A stretch of 64,000 nucleotides of DNA from Bacteroidota bacterium (lineage in GTDB: Bacteria > Bacteroidota > Ignavibacteria > Ignavibacteriales > Ignavibacteriaceae). The position numbers and the translations under genes were made by a program. The notes beneath the pieces are model-generated. The model did not search any database. It was not told where the DNA came from and saw nothing but the letters and a program-made list of their open reading frames with translations. Within the stretch, counting starts at the first letter, position 1. Every line of letters starts with the position of its first letter. Where the stretch lies: positions 372,001 to 436,000 of the forward strand of contig JAKAGV010000001.1 in the NCBI GenBank assembly GCA_021815405.1. Reading direction: 5' to 3'. Of this stretch, positions 25,890 through 34,505 are shown piece after piece.

Positions 25890-28325
25890 ATGAAGAAAAC
25901 ATTACTAATTTTTTTAACTATATACTCTATGGCGATGGCAAGTTCTAATTTACATTTTGTTGGCAATATTAAATCTTTTAAGCAACAAAAAAATCTAATT
26001 GAGTTTGTTCTGGATGATGCTCTTTTCAATGTTTATGTAATTGACAATAATATTATCAGGTTCCGTTACACGGATAAGCAAACATTTTCTCCGGCTCCAT
26101 CTTATGCAGTTATTTACGACTGTAAAAAAGATATTAATTTTAATTTTGAAGATAAAGGAAAATATTACCTTCTGTCTACTTCAGAATTAAATGTTGAAAT
26201 TTCAAAATCGCCTTGCCGGGTTACCATCTTCGATAAGGATATGAATCTTCTTAACGAAGATGCGAAAAGTTTTGGTGTAAGCTTTCAGGATGGGAATGTT
26301 AAATGTTATAAAAAACTTTTTGATGATGAAAGATTTTTCGGGCTCGGTGAAAAAACCGGCGACTTAAATAAAAGAGGAAACCAATACACAATGTGGAACA
26401 CCGACCATCCGGCATACGACAATACCTGGGATCCGCTTTATGTTTCAATTCCTTTTTTCATTGGAGAAAGGGATAAAAAAGCTTACGGAATATTTTTCGA
26501 CAACACATACAAATCCTATTTCAATATGGGAGCGAGCAACAACCGCTTCTATTGGTTTGGAGCCGATGCCGGAGAGATGAATTATTATTTTATCTACGGA
26601 CCTCAAATTAAAAAAGTAATTTCGTCTTATACAGAACTAACTGGAAGAATGCAGATGCCGCCGATGTGGTCACTCGGTTATCAACAAAGCAAATGGAGCT
26701 ATTATCCGGAATCGACAGTAAGAAGAATTGCTGATACTTTCCGCGATAAGAAAATTCCCTGCGATGTAATATATCTTGACATTGATTATATGAACGGTTA
26801 CCGTGTTTTTACCTGGAATAAAAACCGGTTCCCTAATCCTGAAAAGATGATAAGTGATTTGAAGGATGAAGGATTTAAAATAATTCCAATCATCGATCCG
26901 GGTGTAAAAGCTGATTCGACTTACTTTGCAGCGAAAGAAGGATTGGCGAAAAATTTATTCGTTAAATATCCTGATGGGGTTGTTTACGAAGGTCAGGTTT
27001 GGCCTTCTTGGTCTTATTTTACAGACTTTACTAAAAAAGAAGGAAGAGAATGGTGGGGCGAAAAGCTTTCTGCAATGCTTAAGCAAGGAGTTGAAGGTTT
27101 CTGGAATGATATGAACGAACCATCGGTTTGGGGACAAGCTTTCCCAGACATGGTTCAGTTTTCGGATAACGGCTTCGGCGCTTCACATAGAAAAATCCAC
27201 AACGTATACGCTCTGGAAGAAGCAAGAGCAACTTATGATGCATTTCAAAAGTATTCTCCTAACGAAAGACATTTTATGTTAACTCGTGCTGGCTTTGCCG
27301 GCATACAAAGATATTCTGCTGTCTGGACTGGAGACAATGTTTCAAACGAAGAATCTCTTCGTCTTGCCTGCACAATGCCGCAGGGAATGGGATTAAGTGG
27401 AATTCCTTTTGTCGGCTCCGATGTCGGAGGATTTATTGGCGTTCCTTCTCGATGGCTTTACACTCGTTGGATGGAACTCGGTGCATTTACTCCTTTCTTC
27501 CGCGGACATTCTGCGATCAATCAGAAAGATAAAGAGCCATGGGCTTTCGGCGGTGAAGTTGAAGGCTGGGTTAGAAATATAATTTCTCTTCGCTATGAAC
27601 TGCTTCCTTTCTTTTATAACGAATTTTATAATTCAACCGAAACCGGTCTGCCGATCATGCGACCGATGTTCTTAAATTATCAAAACGATGATGAATGTTA
27701 TTCGGGAGGTGCAGAGCATCAATTTATGATAGGAGACAATCTGCTTGTTGCACCGGTGTTGAATGAAACAAGTATTTTTAAAAAATTATATCTCCCCGAA
27801 GGAAAATGGTTTGATTGGTGGACCGGAAAAATTTACAAAGGGAAACAATGGATAATTGTAGATGCGCCAATCGATCAAATTCCATTCTTCATTAAAGAAG
27901 GTGCATTTATTCCAATGCAGGACAGCGAGCAATATGTTGGCGAAAAGAAAATGACCGAATTAAAGGTTATTGTATTTCCATCTTCGGAAAGCAAATACTC
28001 TTTTTATGAAGATGATGGTACCAGTTACAAATACAAACAAGGTAAATATTCTTTGACGGAATTCGAATCGAAGCTTGGAAAAAATTCCGGTACAATTTCA
28101 ATCAAACAATCTCATGACGGTTATGATACCGGAAGGAAAGATTATCTTTTAAGAATACTAAATACCGGTCAAGTAAACAGCGTATCAGTCAATAATTCGA
28201 CTTTAAAAAAGTATTCCGAAAAATCTGAATTGGAAAATGCAGAAGAAGGATTTTATTCCGACAAAAATGAAAACACACTTTATGTTAAGGTGAAGAATGG
28301 AAAAAATATTGAAATCAATTACTAA
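25890..28325 (+). CDS. Secreted GH31 alpha-glucosidase
   Basis: About 811 residues from the ATG at 25890, which places a signal peptide (MKKTLLIFLTIYSMAMASS) at the N terminus; an earlier TTG would bury it. GH31 signatures: GLGEKTGDLNKRG, the loop before the barrel (MWSLGYQQSKWSYYPE), nucleophile D407 in WNDMNEPSVW and acid/base D482 in WTGDN, then a C-terminal beta domain. Most such enzymes release glucose from maltose- or isomaltose-type oligosaccharides; alpha-xylosidase is the main alternative. It is followed by a secreted GH13 enzyme, so together they degrade alpha-glucans outside the cytoplasm. Confidence 0.92.
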   Translation: MKKTLLIFLTIYSMAMASSNLHFVGNIKSFKQQKNLIEFVLDDALFNVYVIDNNIIRFRYTDKQTFSPAPSYAVIYDCKKDINFNFEDKGKYYLLSTSELNVEISKSPCRVTIFDKDMNLLNEDAKSFGVSFQDGNVKCYKKLFDDERFFGLGEKTGDLNKRGNQYTMWNTDHPAYDNTWDPLYVSIPFFIGERDKKAYGIFFDNTYKSYFNMGASNNRFYWFGADAGEMNYYFIYGPQIKKVISSYTELTGRMQMPPMWSLGYQQSKWSYYPESTVRRIADTFRDKKIPCDVIYLDIDYMNGYRVFTWNKNRFPNPEKMISDLKDEGFKIIPIIDPGVKADSTYFAAKEGLAKNLFVKYPDGVVYEGQVWPSWSYFTDFTKKEGREWWGEKLSAMLKQGVEGFWNDMNEPSVWGQAFPDMVQFSDNGFGASHRKIHNVYALEEARATYDAFQKYSPNERHFMLTRAGFAGIQRYSAVWTGDNVSNEESLRLACTMPQGMGLSGIPFVGSDVGGFIGVPSRWLYTRWMELGAFTPFFRGHSAINQKDKEPWAFGGEVEGWVRNIISLRYELLPFFYNEFYNSTETGLPIMRPMFLNYQNDDECYSGGAEHQFMIGDNLLVAPVLNETSIFKKLYLPEGKWFDWWTGKIYKGKQWIIVDAPIDQIPFFIKEGAFIPMQDSEQYVGEKKMTELKVIVFPSSESKYSFYEDDGTSYKYKQGKYSLTEFESKLGKNSGTISIKQSHDGYDTGRKDYLLRILNTGQVNSVSVNNSTLKKYSEKSELENAEEGFYSDKNENTLYVKVKNGKNIEINY

Positions 28326-28444
28326 CTATTAATTAATCTTAACATCTTTAATTAAATAGAAATAAATTTACATGGATATCAATATTTTACAAAGAACAAT
28401 TAACATGGTCACAGAAAATGAAATATATAACAGGGTCACAGACA

Positions 28445-30550
28445 ATGAATTTAATAAAAGCAATTTTTGTATTGCTGATTTTATTCTTATCCCCAATAAA
28501 CACGGAAGGCAAGAATTTGTTCGTTAGTGATAAATCCAAATCGCGGATAGTATTAACTAAACCCGCAGCAGTTACCGGTAGAATAGATCTCAACAAATAT
28601 TATTCGAATAAAAGACTCGGATCGTTTGTTGAGGACGGTAAAACTTATTTCCGATTATTCACTCCCGATGCTGATAGTGTTACTCTTGTAACTTTTAAAA
28701 GACCTGAAGATAAAACCGGAACCGAATATCCAATGCATCGCGATATTAATGGAGTGTGGGAAGCATCTATTGAAGGCGAGCATTACGGTTTATTTTATGG
28801 ATTCAAAGTCTTCAATCCTAAATATCCTTCTACAAAAAATGTTATTTGCATTGATCCTTACGCAAAAGCAGTAGCATCTTACAATACTTATTTTACTCCC
28901 CGTCGTTCGATAGTTGTAAATGAAAATGATTACAACTGGGATGGCGATCACTGGATTCAGAGAGACTGGCGCGATTTAATTATTTATGAAATGCACATCC
29001 GCGATATGACAGCTGATCCGTCTTCCGGTTCAGATAAGCCGGGAACTTATGAAGGATTGATTGAGCATGGAATAAAAGGCGGAATTGATTACATTAAATC
29101 TCTTGGAGTTAATACTGTTGAGCTTCTTCCAGCGCAGGAATTTGCTAACATTGAGCTTCCGTTTGAAGATTCACTGAAAGGAAGATACAACACATGGAAT
29201 CCTTACGAAAGAAATCACTGGGGATATATGACTGCCGCTTTCTTTGCGCCAGAGTCTTATTACTGTGACAGCAAAATGGAATGGGATAAGTGGGAAGGAA
29301 CCTCAGGAAAACAGGTAAATGAATTTAAAGACATGGTTAAAGCTTTCCACAAAGAAGGAATTGCTGTAATTATGGATGTCGTTTACAATCATCTTTCGGA
29401 ATATGAATTTGGAAATTTAAAAGAGATTGATAAGGATTATTATTTCAGATTAGATAAGAGAGGAAATTATCTTTCGGAAAGCGGATGCGGCAACGATTTG
29501 AAGACAGAGCGTCCAATGGTACGCAGAATGATCGTAGAAAGCATTTTATACTGGATGAAAGAATATCATGTTGACGGCTTCCGATTCGATTTAGCAAAAC
29601 TTATTGACTGGCAGACAATCGAAGAGATTACTCATGAGGCGAAGAAGATAAATCCTAAAGTTATATTGATTGCAGAACCATGGGGCGGAGGATATGACCC
29701 GGCAGGATTTTCTCTGCGCGGCTGGGCAAGCTGGAATGACCAGATAAGGAACGGCATTAAGGGTGAAAATCCTTTTAACGGACCTGGATGGATTTTCGGA
29801 AAGTGGTACGGCAATAATAATCCGGGAAGAATTAAAAGTTATGTAGAAGGAACTTTAGTTAGAGATTCGCTTGGATTATTCCAGAAGAAAGAACATTCGG
29901 TAAACTATCTTGCTTCGCATGATGGTTACACTCTTGGAGATTTTATCCGGCTTGGAATTGGCGCAGTAAATCAAGATGAAGAAATTAAAGATGTTGACTC
30001 ATTCGTTAAACTTACTCCGCTTGAGATGAAGCTTAATAAACTTGCCGCATTGTTCCTTTTTACTTCGCAGGGAATTACAATGTTTCAAGAAGGCGAAGAA
30101 TTCGCGCGGACGAAAGTAATTCCTTACGATGAAGAAGTTCCTGATACCAATAAAGGAAGGATTGACAATAACAGCTACGACAAAGACAACTCAACAAATT
30201 ATATCAATTACAAACATGCCGAAATAAATTCCGGGCTTGTCGATTACTATAAAGGATTAATTTCATTGCGGGAAAAGTATGCAGCATTCCGGCGTGCAAA
30301 GTATGAAGACATCAAGTTCATGGATATTAAGGATAATCCGTTTGCACTCGGCTATCGGCTAGATTATGAAGATGAGCATTTCGTCGTACTATTTAATGCC
30401 AACTTGGACAAAGCTGAAAATTTCAATCTGCCTGAAGGTGAATGGATTGTTTTAGCAAATCAAAATAAAGCCGGAATAAAACAGTTGGGAGAAGTTTCCG
30501 GAAATGTTGAATTGCTGCCATCTACCGGGATTGTGCTGAAGTTGAAATAG
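28445..30550 (+). CDS. Secreted GH13 pullulanase/debranching-type alpha-glucan hydrolase
   Basis: About 701 residues from the ATG at 28445, giving a signal peptide (MNLIKAIFVLLILFLSP); a Met nine codons earlier is less good. A CBM48-type N domain (FRLFTPDADSVTLVTFKRPED) precedes a GH13 barrel with nucleophile D382 (GFRFD), acid E411 (IAEPWGGG) and transition-state D493 (SHDGYT). YNWDGD before the barrel resembles the type I pullulanase motif YNWGYDP without matching it, so isoamylase-like debranching is also possible. About 120 bp after GH31, same strand. A direct repeat (GGTCACAGA.AATGAA) lies across the start region. Confidence 0.88.
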   Translation: MNLIKAIFVLLILFLSPINTEGKNLFVSDKSKSRIVLTKPAAVTGRIDLNKYYSNKRLGSFVEDGKTYFRLFTPDADSVTLVTFKRPEDKTGTEYPMHRDINGVWEASIEGEHYGLFYGFKVFNPKYPSTKNVICIDPYAKAVASYNTYFTPRRSIVVNENDYNWDGDHWIQRDWRDLIIYEMHIRDMTADPSSGSDKPGTYEGLIEHGIKGGIDYIKSLGVNTVELLPAQEFANIELPFEDSLKGRYNTWNPYERNHWGYMTAAFFAPESYYCDSKMEWDKWEGTSGKQVNEFKDMVKAFHKEGIAVIMDVVYNHLSEYEFGNLKEIDKDYYFRLDKRGNYLSESGCGNDLKTERPMVRRMIVESILYWMKEYHVDGFRFDLAKLIDWQTIEEITHEAKKINPKVILIAEPWGGGYDPAGFSLRGWASWNDQIRNGIKGENPFNGPGWIFGKWYGNNNPGRIKSYVEGTLVRDSLGLFQKKEHSVNYLASHDGYTLGDFIRLGIGAVNQDEEIKDVDSFVKLTPLEMKLNKLAALFLFTSQGITMFQEGEEFARTKVIPYDEEVPDTNKGRIDNNSYDKDNSTNYINYKHAEINSGLVDYYKGLISLREKYAAFRRAKYEDIKFMDIKDNPFALGYRLDYEDEHFVVLFNANLDKAENFNLPEGEWIVLANQNKAGIKQLGEVSGNVELLPSTGIVLKLK

Positions 30551-30603
30551 TTAAAAGAAATGAGTTAATAGTGAACAGTTAAAAGTGAAAAGTAATTTAA
30601 TTT

Positions 30604-31236
30604 TTATTTCTCGAAAGTTACTTTATCATAAACTTCAGCAAGCTTAAGAGAACATTGGATTGAAACAAGCTCAATTGAGTTTTCCTGCTTGATTTCTTCC
30701 GTTAAAAACCAGCCTGAAAAAAGATTAGAATATGACTCCTTCAAATCATTACTCTGAATTGACTGCAATTGAATATCTTTTTGCTTAATATATTTTTCAA
30801 TATGATAATGATCTTGTGAAATTAAAACATATTCCTGCAATGAAGATAGAGACCTGTATTGTGCAAATTTTTCTCCGCGGTCGTAAGCCTCTGTTGACTC
30901 TGACAGAACTTCTATTATCAATATCGGATTAAGAAGCGTATCAACTTCCTTATCTTCAAATTTGGGAGAGCCGCAAACTACAACTAAATCCGGATATGTA
31001 TAAAGCCCAGTTGTAGAAACCTTAACTCTCATATCTCCCATATACACTTCACAAGATTTCTTTTTAAGTTGATTTCTCAATTCTCCGGCAATATTTGTAC
31101 AAATAAGATTATGTTTTCTTGATGCGCCGGACATCGCAAACATCTCGCCGTTGTAATATTCGCTTTTATATTCTGCCTTGCGCTCAATCTCTAGATATTC
31201 TTCAGGTGTCAGAAAAGATTTTTCTTTAGGTTCCAT
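30604..31236 (-). CDS. Uma2-family (DUF820) PD-(D/E)xK-like nuclease
   Basis: 210 residues. FLTPEEYLEIERKAEYKSEYYNGEM at the N terminus, SGASRKHNLI, YPDLVVVC and NPILIIEVLSESTEAYDRGEKF in the core match the Uma2 family, which has the restriction-endonuclease fold (Asp of YPDL, Glu of IIEVLS). No biological role is established for the family. It is convergent with the GH13 gene and starts the repeat-rich interval. Confidence 0.88.
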   Translation of the reverse strand: MEPKEKSFLTPEEYLEIERKAEYKSEYYNGEMFAMSGASRKHNLICTNIAGELRNQLKKKSCEVYMGDMRVKVSTTGLYTYPDLVVVCGSPKFEDKEVDTLLNPILIIEVLSESTEAYDRGEKFAQYRSLSSLQEYVLISQDHYHIEKYIKQKDIQLQSIQSNDLKESYSNLFSGWFLTEEIKQENSIELVSIQCSLKLAEVYDKVTFEK

Positions 31237-31351
31237 CTTATTAGTTCTGATGTTTCTATGAGTAAATTAAACATAACAATCATAATACACAAGTTGCCAT
31301 ACAAGGCTGGACGGGAGAATAGTTGACGTATTTTACTCTATTTCTTTTTGC

Positions 31352-31411
31352 GGAGTGATGGAATATTGGAGTCATAGAATAAACTATTCTAATCCAACAC
31401 TCCATTACTCC
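31352..31411. repeat. Palindromic repeat, family C copy 1
   Basis: GGAGTGATGGAATATTGG pairs with CCAACACTCCATTACTCC (three mismatches) around a small inner palindrome (GAATA..TATTC). A second, more divergent copy is at 35963-36030. No clear target duplication. Confidence 0.6.
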
Positions 31412-31514
31412 ACCACCCCAAATGTTTTTGCATTATATCTATTAAAAAATTTTTACAATGCTTGCAACTTAAAAAATCTTTTACAACATTTGATTTGTAA
31501 ATGTTGAGGAAAAG

Positions 31515-31718
31515 GTGAAATCAAAGTTTATGTTTCATATTTCTGAAGTTACACCGGTTGATGATTATAATTTGATATTTTATTCGGTCGACTATTTTCT
31601 ATTTACACAGCTTAATGAAATGAATACCGGCGGGGAGCTATCAAAAAAAATTTTCTTTTTCCCTTTTAATAAAATCCCAGATAAAAGAATTGGCGTTCAG
31701 CTTTTATTTGTCCAATAA
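31515..31718 (+). CDS. Possible small hypothetical protein
   Basis: 67 residues from a GTG at 31515 with GAGGAAAAG as ribosome site; an ATG five codons in is an alternative. Aromatic-rich, no recognised motif. Upstream lies an inverted repeat CAACATTT..AAATGTTG (about 31484-31506) that could be an operator. The only support is the ribosome site and open frame, so it may be spurious. Confidence 0.3.
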   Translation: MKSKFMFHISEVTPVDDYNLIFYSVDYFLFTQLNEMNTGGELSKKIFFFPFNKIPDKRIGVQLLFVQ

Positions 31719-32167
31719 ATTCTGGAAAGTCTGCTCGATCTTAAAGCAAAAGGCATTATATATTTTAAGGTTGTTAAGAATTCTTTGCAACCTTGAATAG
31801 AATTAAACTAATATACATTCGATTTGAAGTGAGTTGAACTCCAACCAAACTTAGATTGAATGAAGTTTTATTTAATGATATTCCAGTCCAACTAATTTGG
31901 ACTCCTAACAAGCTAGGCTGGATTGCAATCCAACTAAGTTTGATTCCAGTTGAAATTAGTTTGACTTCAATCCAACTTAGTTGAGATGGAGTTGAAGTAA
32001 GATAAGTTTCTTTCCAACTAATATAGACTGAAGCCAAAGTGAATAAAAAATGAATTAAGTAAGCTAGAACTATTTGAAAAAGCCCTAAAAATTGATAAGA
32101 ATTAGAGTTTATTAAGAAGCTACGTGCATTAAGCACATTTTTAATAACAATAAATAGGAGATCAGTT
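31719..32167. other. Intergenic stretch holding the 21-bp repeat array
   Basis: About 450 bp. The middle is the degenerate 21-bp array listed separately; the flanks are AT-rich with the ribosome site AGGAG for the gene at 32168. A minus-strand open frame across the array is a by-product of the 21-bp period. Confidence 0.6.
31807..32037. repeat. Eleven degenerate 21-bp tandem units
   Basis: Eleven consecutive 21-bp units fit without gaps, starting at 31807, 31828, 31849, 31870, 31891, 31912, 31933, 31954, 31975, 31996 and 32017. Rough consensus ACTAAGTTTGAcTCCAaTcCA; units tend to end in TCCA or TTGA. The period is two turns of B-DNA. Units differ at many positions, so the array is old or kept only for its period and inner symmetry. 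Confidence 0.75.
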
Positions 32168-32548
32168 ATGGCTCGAAGGCTCAAAGAAAAGTCGCCAATT
32201 GTAGAAAAGGCGGAAGGAAGAGCTGCCGGAATGAAAACGGTAGACGAAAAAACGGGGAAGAAACAAAATTACGGCACGGCAGAAAATCCGTTAACAATTG
32301 ATGAGATGAATGCTCAAATAGCCGTAGTTGAAAACAAGAGAAAGGAGGGGAATGAGCTTCTAAAGAAAGTTGATGATATCGACAATGAATATGAAGCTGA
32401 GGAAGCCAAGTTGAATAACATGGTAACACAAGTTCTGTCAAATGCAGTCGGAGTAGTCGGTAATGATTCCGACGAGTACGAGCTGTTGGGCGGGACTAAA
32501 CGTTCGGATCGGAAGCATCCGGTAAGAAAATCAAAGACAGTAAGCTAA
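32168..32548 (+). CDS. Small charged hypothetical protein
   Basis: 126 residues with a good ribosome site (TAGGAGATCAGTT before ATG). Highly charged, with a coiled-coil-like middle (MNAQIAVVENKRKEGNELLKKVDDIDNEYEAEE) and a C-terminal segment GNDSDEYELLGGTKRSDRK that looks conserved in character. No enzyme motif. Function not known. A GC-rich hairpin follows the stop. Confidence 0.7.
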   Translation: MARRLKEKSPIVEKAEGRAAGMKTVDEKTGKKQNYGTAENPLTIDEMNAQIAVVENKRKEGNELLKKVDDIDNEYEAEEAKLNNMVTQVLSNAVGVVGNDSDEYELLGGTKRSDRKHPVRKSKTVS

Positions 32549-32577
32549 AAGTTTGTTGTCTATGCTTTGTAGTATGT

Positions 32578-32606
32578 AGCGGCGGAGGTGCCCTTTCTTC
32601 GCCGCT
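32578..32606 (+). terminator. GC-rich hairpin after the small gene
   Basis: AGCGGCG and CGCCGCT form a 7-bp GC-rich stem around a 15-nt loop, 30 bp after the stop at 32548. No strong T-run follows (TGATTTACC), so termination is likely but not certain. Confidence 0.45.
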
Positions 32607-32640
32607 GATTTACCTAATTAAAAAATAAGAGGAATAAATT

Positions 32641-32760
32641 GTGCTCCGGAAGAGCACCATGTATAGGAGGGAAAAATATGGCAGACACATATACGCAGCT
32701 ATATATTCATTTGATTTAGGCTGTCGAGCATAGAGATAGAGTAATTCCTTCTTCAAGATA
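32641..32760 (+). pseudogene. IS200/IS605-type (Y1) transposase remnant
   Basis: An ATG at 32678 with ribosome site AGGAGG begins MADTYTQLYIH, then LI, an in-frame TAG (717-719), and continues A-V-E-H-R-D-R-V-I-P before another stop. This matches the usual start of Y1 transposases of the IS200/REP-associated type (MANTYTQLYIHIVFAVK). The catalytic HxH and Tyr are absent, so only about 30 codons survive. A small hairpin GTGCT..AGCAC just upstream (32641-32657) resembles the subterminal hairpin of such elements. Confidence 0.7.
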
Positions 32761-32829
32761 AATAGATATAGATGCTTTTGTTAGTCCTTATTATTAAATT
32801 AGTCCTAGCTTTTGATCCAAATAATATTT

Positions 32830-32982
32830 ATGGCAGATTCTGAAAAAATAAAATATTGGACTGATCTTTCAGATTATGATTTGAAAACTGCAAAGGCTAT
32901 GCTGAAAACGAAACGATATTTGTATGTCGGATTTATGTACCATCAATCTTTATGGATAAAGAAGAAATTATATCAAGAGTAA
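32830..32982 (+). pseudogene. Truncated HEPN-domain protein
   Basis: 50 codons: MADSEKIKYWTDLSDYDL, then KTAKAMLKTKRYLYVGFMYHQ, the well-known start of HEPN proteins that pair with MNT nucleotidyltransferases. After MYHQ the reading frame enters the start of the MNT gene, which overlaps it by 31 bp. The rest of the usual roughly 120-residue domain, including the RxxxxH nuclease motif, is deleted. Confidence 0.75.
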
Positions 32983-33263
32983 AAAAGTTTGCAGAATTAG
33001 CAGCGAAGGAATTTAAGGTAAAGAAAGTAATTCTATATGGTTCTTTTGTAAAAGGGAATTTTACGGAGTACAGTGATATTGATGTTGCAGTTATTTTAGA
33101 AAGTATGCCGGAGGATGTTCTGTCTTCTGAATTTAAATTATATAAATTGCGCAGAAATATAGATCATCGTATAGAGCCGTTAATCTTTGAAACAGGAAAA
33201 GATAAAAGCGGTTTCCTTGAAGAGATAATGAGAACAGGTTTGGAGATTTACCCAATAGCTTAA
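32952..33263 (+). CDS. MNT-family nucleotidyltransferase (orphan of a HEPN/MNT pair)
   Basis: 103 residues. GSFVKGNFTEYSDIDVAV carries the GSxxxG...DxD signature (G30, S31, D42, D44) of minimal nucleotidyltransferases. In HEPN/MNT toxin-antitoxin pairs the MNT protein neutralises the HEPN RNase, in studied cases by AMPylating it. Here the HEPN gene is cut down to a stub, so this antitoxin has no local target. The start overlaps the HEPN stub. Confidence 0.88.
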   Translation: MDKEEIISRVKKFAELAAKEFKVKKVILYGSFVKGNFTEYSDIDVAVILESMPEDVLSSEFKLYKLRRNIDHRIEPLIFETGKDKSGFLEEIMRTGLEIYPIA

Positions 33264-33283
33264 TGGTAAATATTATGTACTAA

Positions 33284-33405
33284 CTGAAGTTACGCAATTG
33301 TCATGCTGAACTTGTTTCAGCATCTAAAAACAACTTAAAAATAAAGATTCCGAAACAAGTTCGGAATGACAAATGGATCATTTTATTCATTTTGCGTAAC
33401 TTCAG
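33284..33405. repeat. Miniature inverted-repeat element, family A copy 2
   Basis: Ends CTGAAGTTACGCAA and TGCGTAACTTCAG, with inner palindromes GTCATGCTGAAC..GTTTCAGCATC and GATTCCGAAAC..GTTCGGAATGAC. Flanked by TACTAA on both sides (278-283 and 406-411 of this kilobase). It lies across the 3' end of hydE and supplies that gene's last codons and stop. Confidence 0.85.
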
Positions 33406-34420
33406 TACTAAGTTTTAAAGACTGTCCCTTCGTTTCAGAAATAATTCTTCCTTCAGAGGCTGCTGCTTCAATAACATAATGCATTATATTATCATCAGTC
33501 TTTTTGTTTGCATAAATAGAATACTTTTCTTTATAAGGCGCCGGTGTAAAGTTCGGCATTATTACATTAGCTCCGGCTCTCAACCCTTTTTCTCTTCCTT
33601 CCGGATCTAATGTTGCAAGTGCTGTTGTTGCAGGTATGTGGACATTCTTTAATACTATTCTTGCAATTGCCATAACCAGTAAAATAAAATTTACATCGCA
33701 GCGTTTCTGCTTTCTATATGGTGAATCCGGAGACGGAATGAAAGGGCTGAAAGATGCCATGTCAACATCAAGCTGTTTGCATAGTAAGATGTCTCCGGCA
33801 ATATCTTCTAGAGTTTGATTTGGCAAGCCTACAATATTGCCGCTTCCAATTTGGTAGCCTAATGATTTTAAATAAAGAAGATGCTGGATTCTGTCCTGAA
33901 GCATTTGTCCAAGATGATAAATAGAATAAAGTTTTGGATTAGCGGTTTCGTGTTTAAGCAAATACCTGTCGGCTCCGGCTTTTTTCCATAGTTTATAATC
34001 TTCATAATCTCTTTCACCAAGACTTAGAGTAATTGCAACATCAAATTCATTTTTAATTAGGCGAATTATTTCTGCGATCTCATTTCCAGTACAGGTAATG
34101 TCTTCTCCTGATTGAAGTACAATAGTTTTTATTCCAGCTTCATAAATTTTTTCTGCTGTTTGAAGTATTTCATCAATTGTCATTCGGTAACGCTCAAGAG
34201 AGGAATTATCCTTTCTTAAGCCGCAGTAAAGACAATTTTGCTCGCAGTAATTTGAAAATTCAATTATTCCTCTAAGATGAACTTCATTTCCGCAATATTT
34301 TTTTCTTACCTCATCAGCTTTTTGAAAGATGAGATTGATCTCGTTTTCATCTTTTGCTTGAAGAAGAGTAATTATATCTCCTTTATTTAATTCAAATTTA
34401 TTTAATATGTTTTTTAACAT
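33383..34420 (-). CDS. hydE: [FeFe]-hydrogenase H-cluster maturase HydE
   Basis: About 345 residues from the ATG at 34420; an in-frame TTG 18 bp upstream is rejected. Radical SAM protein with CEQNCLYCGLRKDN (Cx3Cx2C) followed by the HydE features ERYRMTIDEIL, GIKTIVLQSGED, RYLLKHETANP, and IGSGNIVGLP. HydE processes the complex-B/cysteine-derived intermediate on the way to the diiron subsite. The last six residues (EVTQNE) and stop come from the inserted repeat; without it the frame would end ...KLST-stop. HydG is the next gene upstream, about 85 bp away. Confidence 0.95.
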   Translation of the reverse strand: MLKNILNKFELNKGDIITLLQAKDENEINLIFQKADEVRKKYCGNEVHLRGIIEFSNYCEQNCLYCGLRKDNSSLERYRMTIDEILQTAEKIYEAGIKTIVLQSGEDITCTGNEIAEIIRLIKNEFDVAITLSLGERDYEDYKLWKKAGADRYLLKHETANPKLYSIYHLGQMLQDRIQHLLYLKSLGYQIGSGNIVGLPNQTLEDIAGDILLCKQLDVDMASFSPFIPSPDSPYRKQKRCDVNFILLVMAIARIVLKNVHIPATTALATLDPEGREKGLRAGANVIMPNFTPAPYKEKYSIYANKKTDDNIMHYVIEAAASEGRIISETKGQSLKLSTEVTQNE

Positions 34421-34505
34421 AGCAACTGTGTTTCGCAATCGTGATCGTACTAATTTAAGCTTTAAATTCGAGTGAGATAAAGAGTAAGATAACGATTAAG
34501 ATTAA

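Noticed and set aside
31774-32184. Minus-strand open frame of 136 codons with heptad-like repeats
   Set aside because: It is produced by the 21-bp period of the DNA repeat, overlaps the start and ribosome site of the gene at 32168, and has no start signal of its own.
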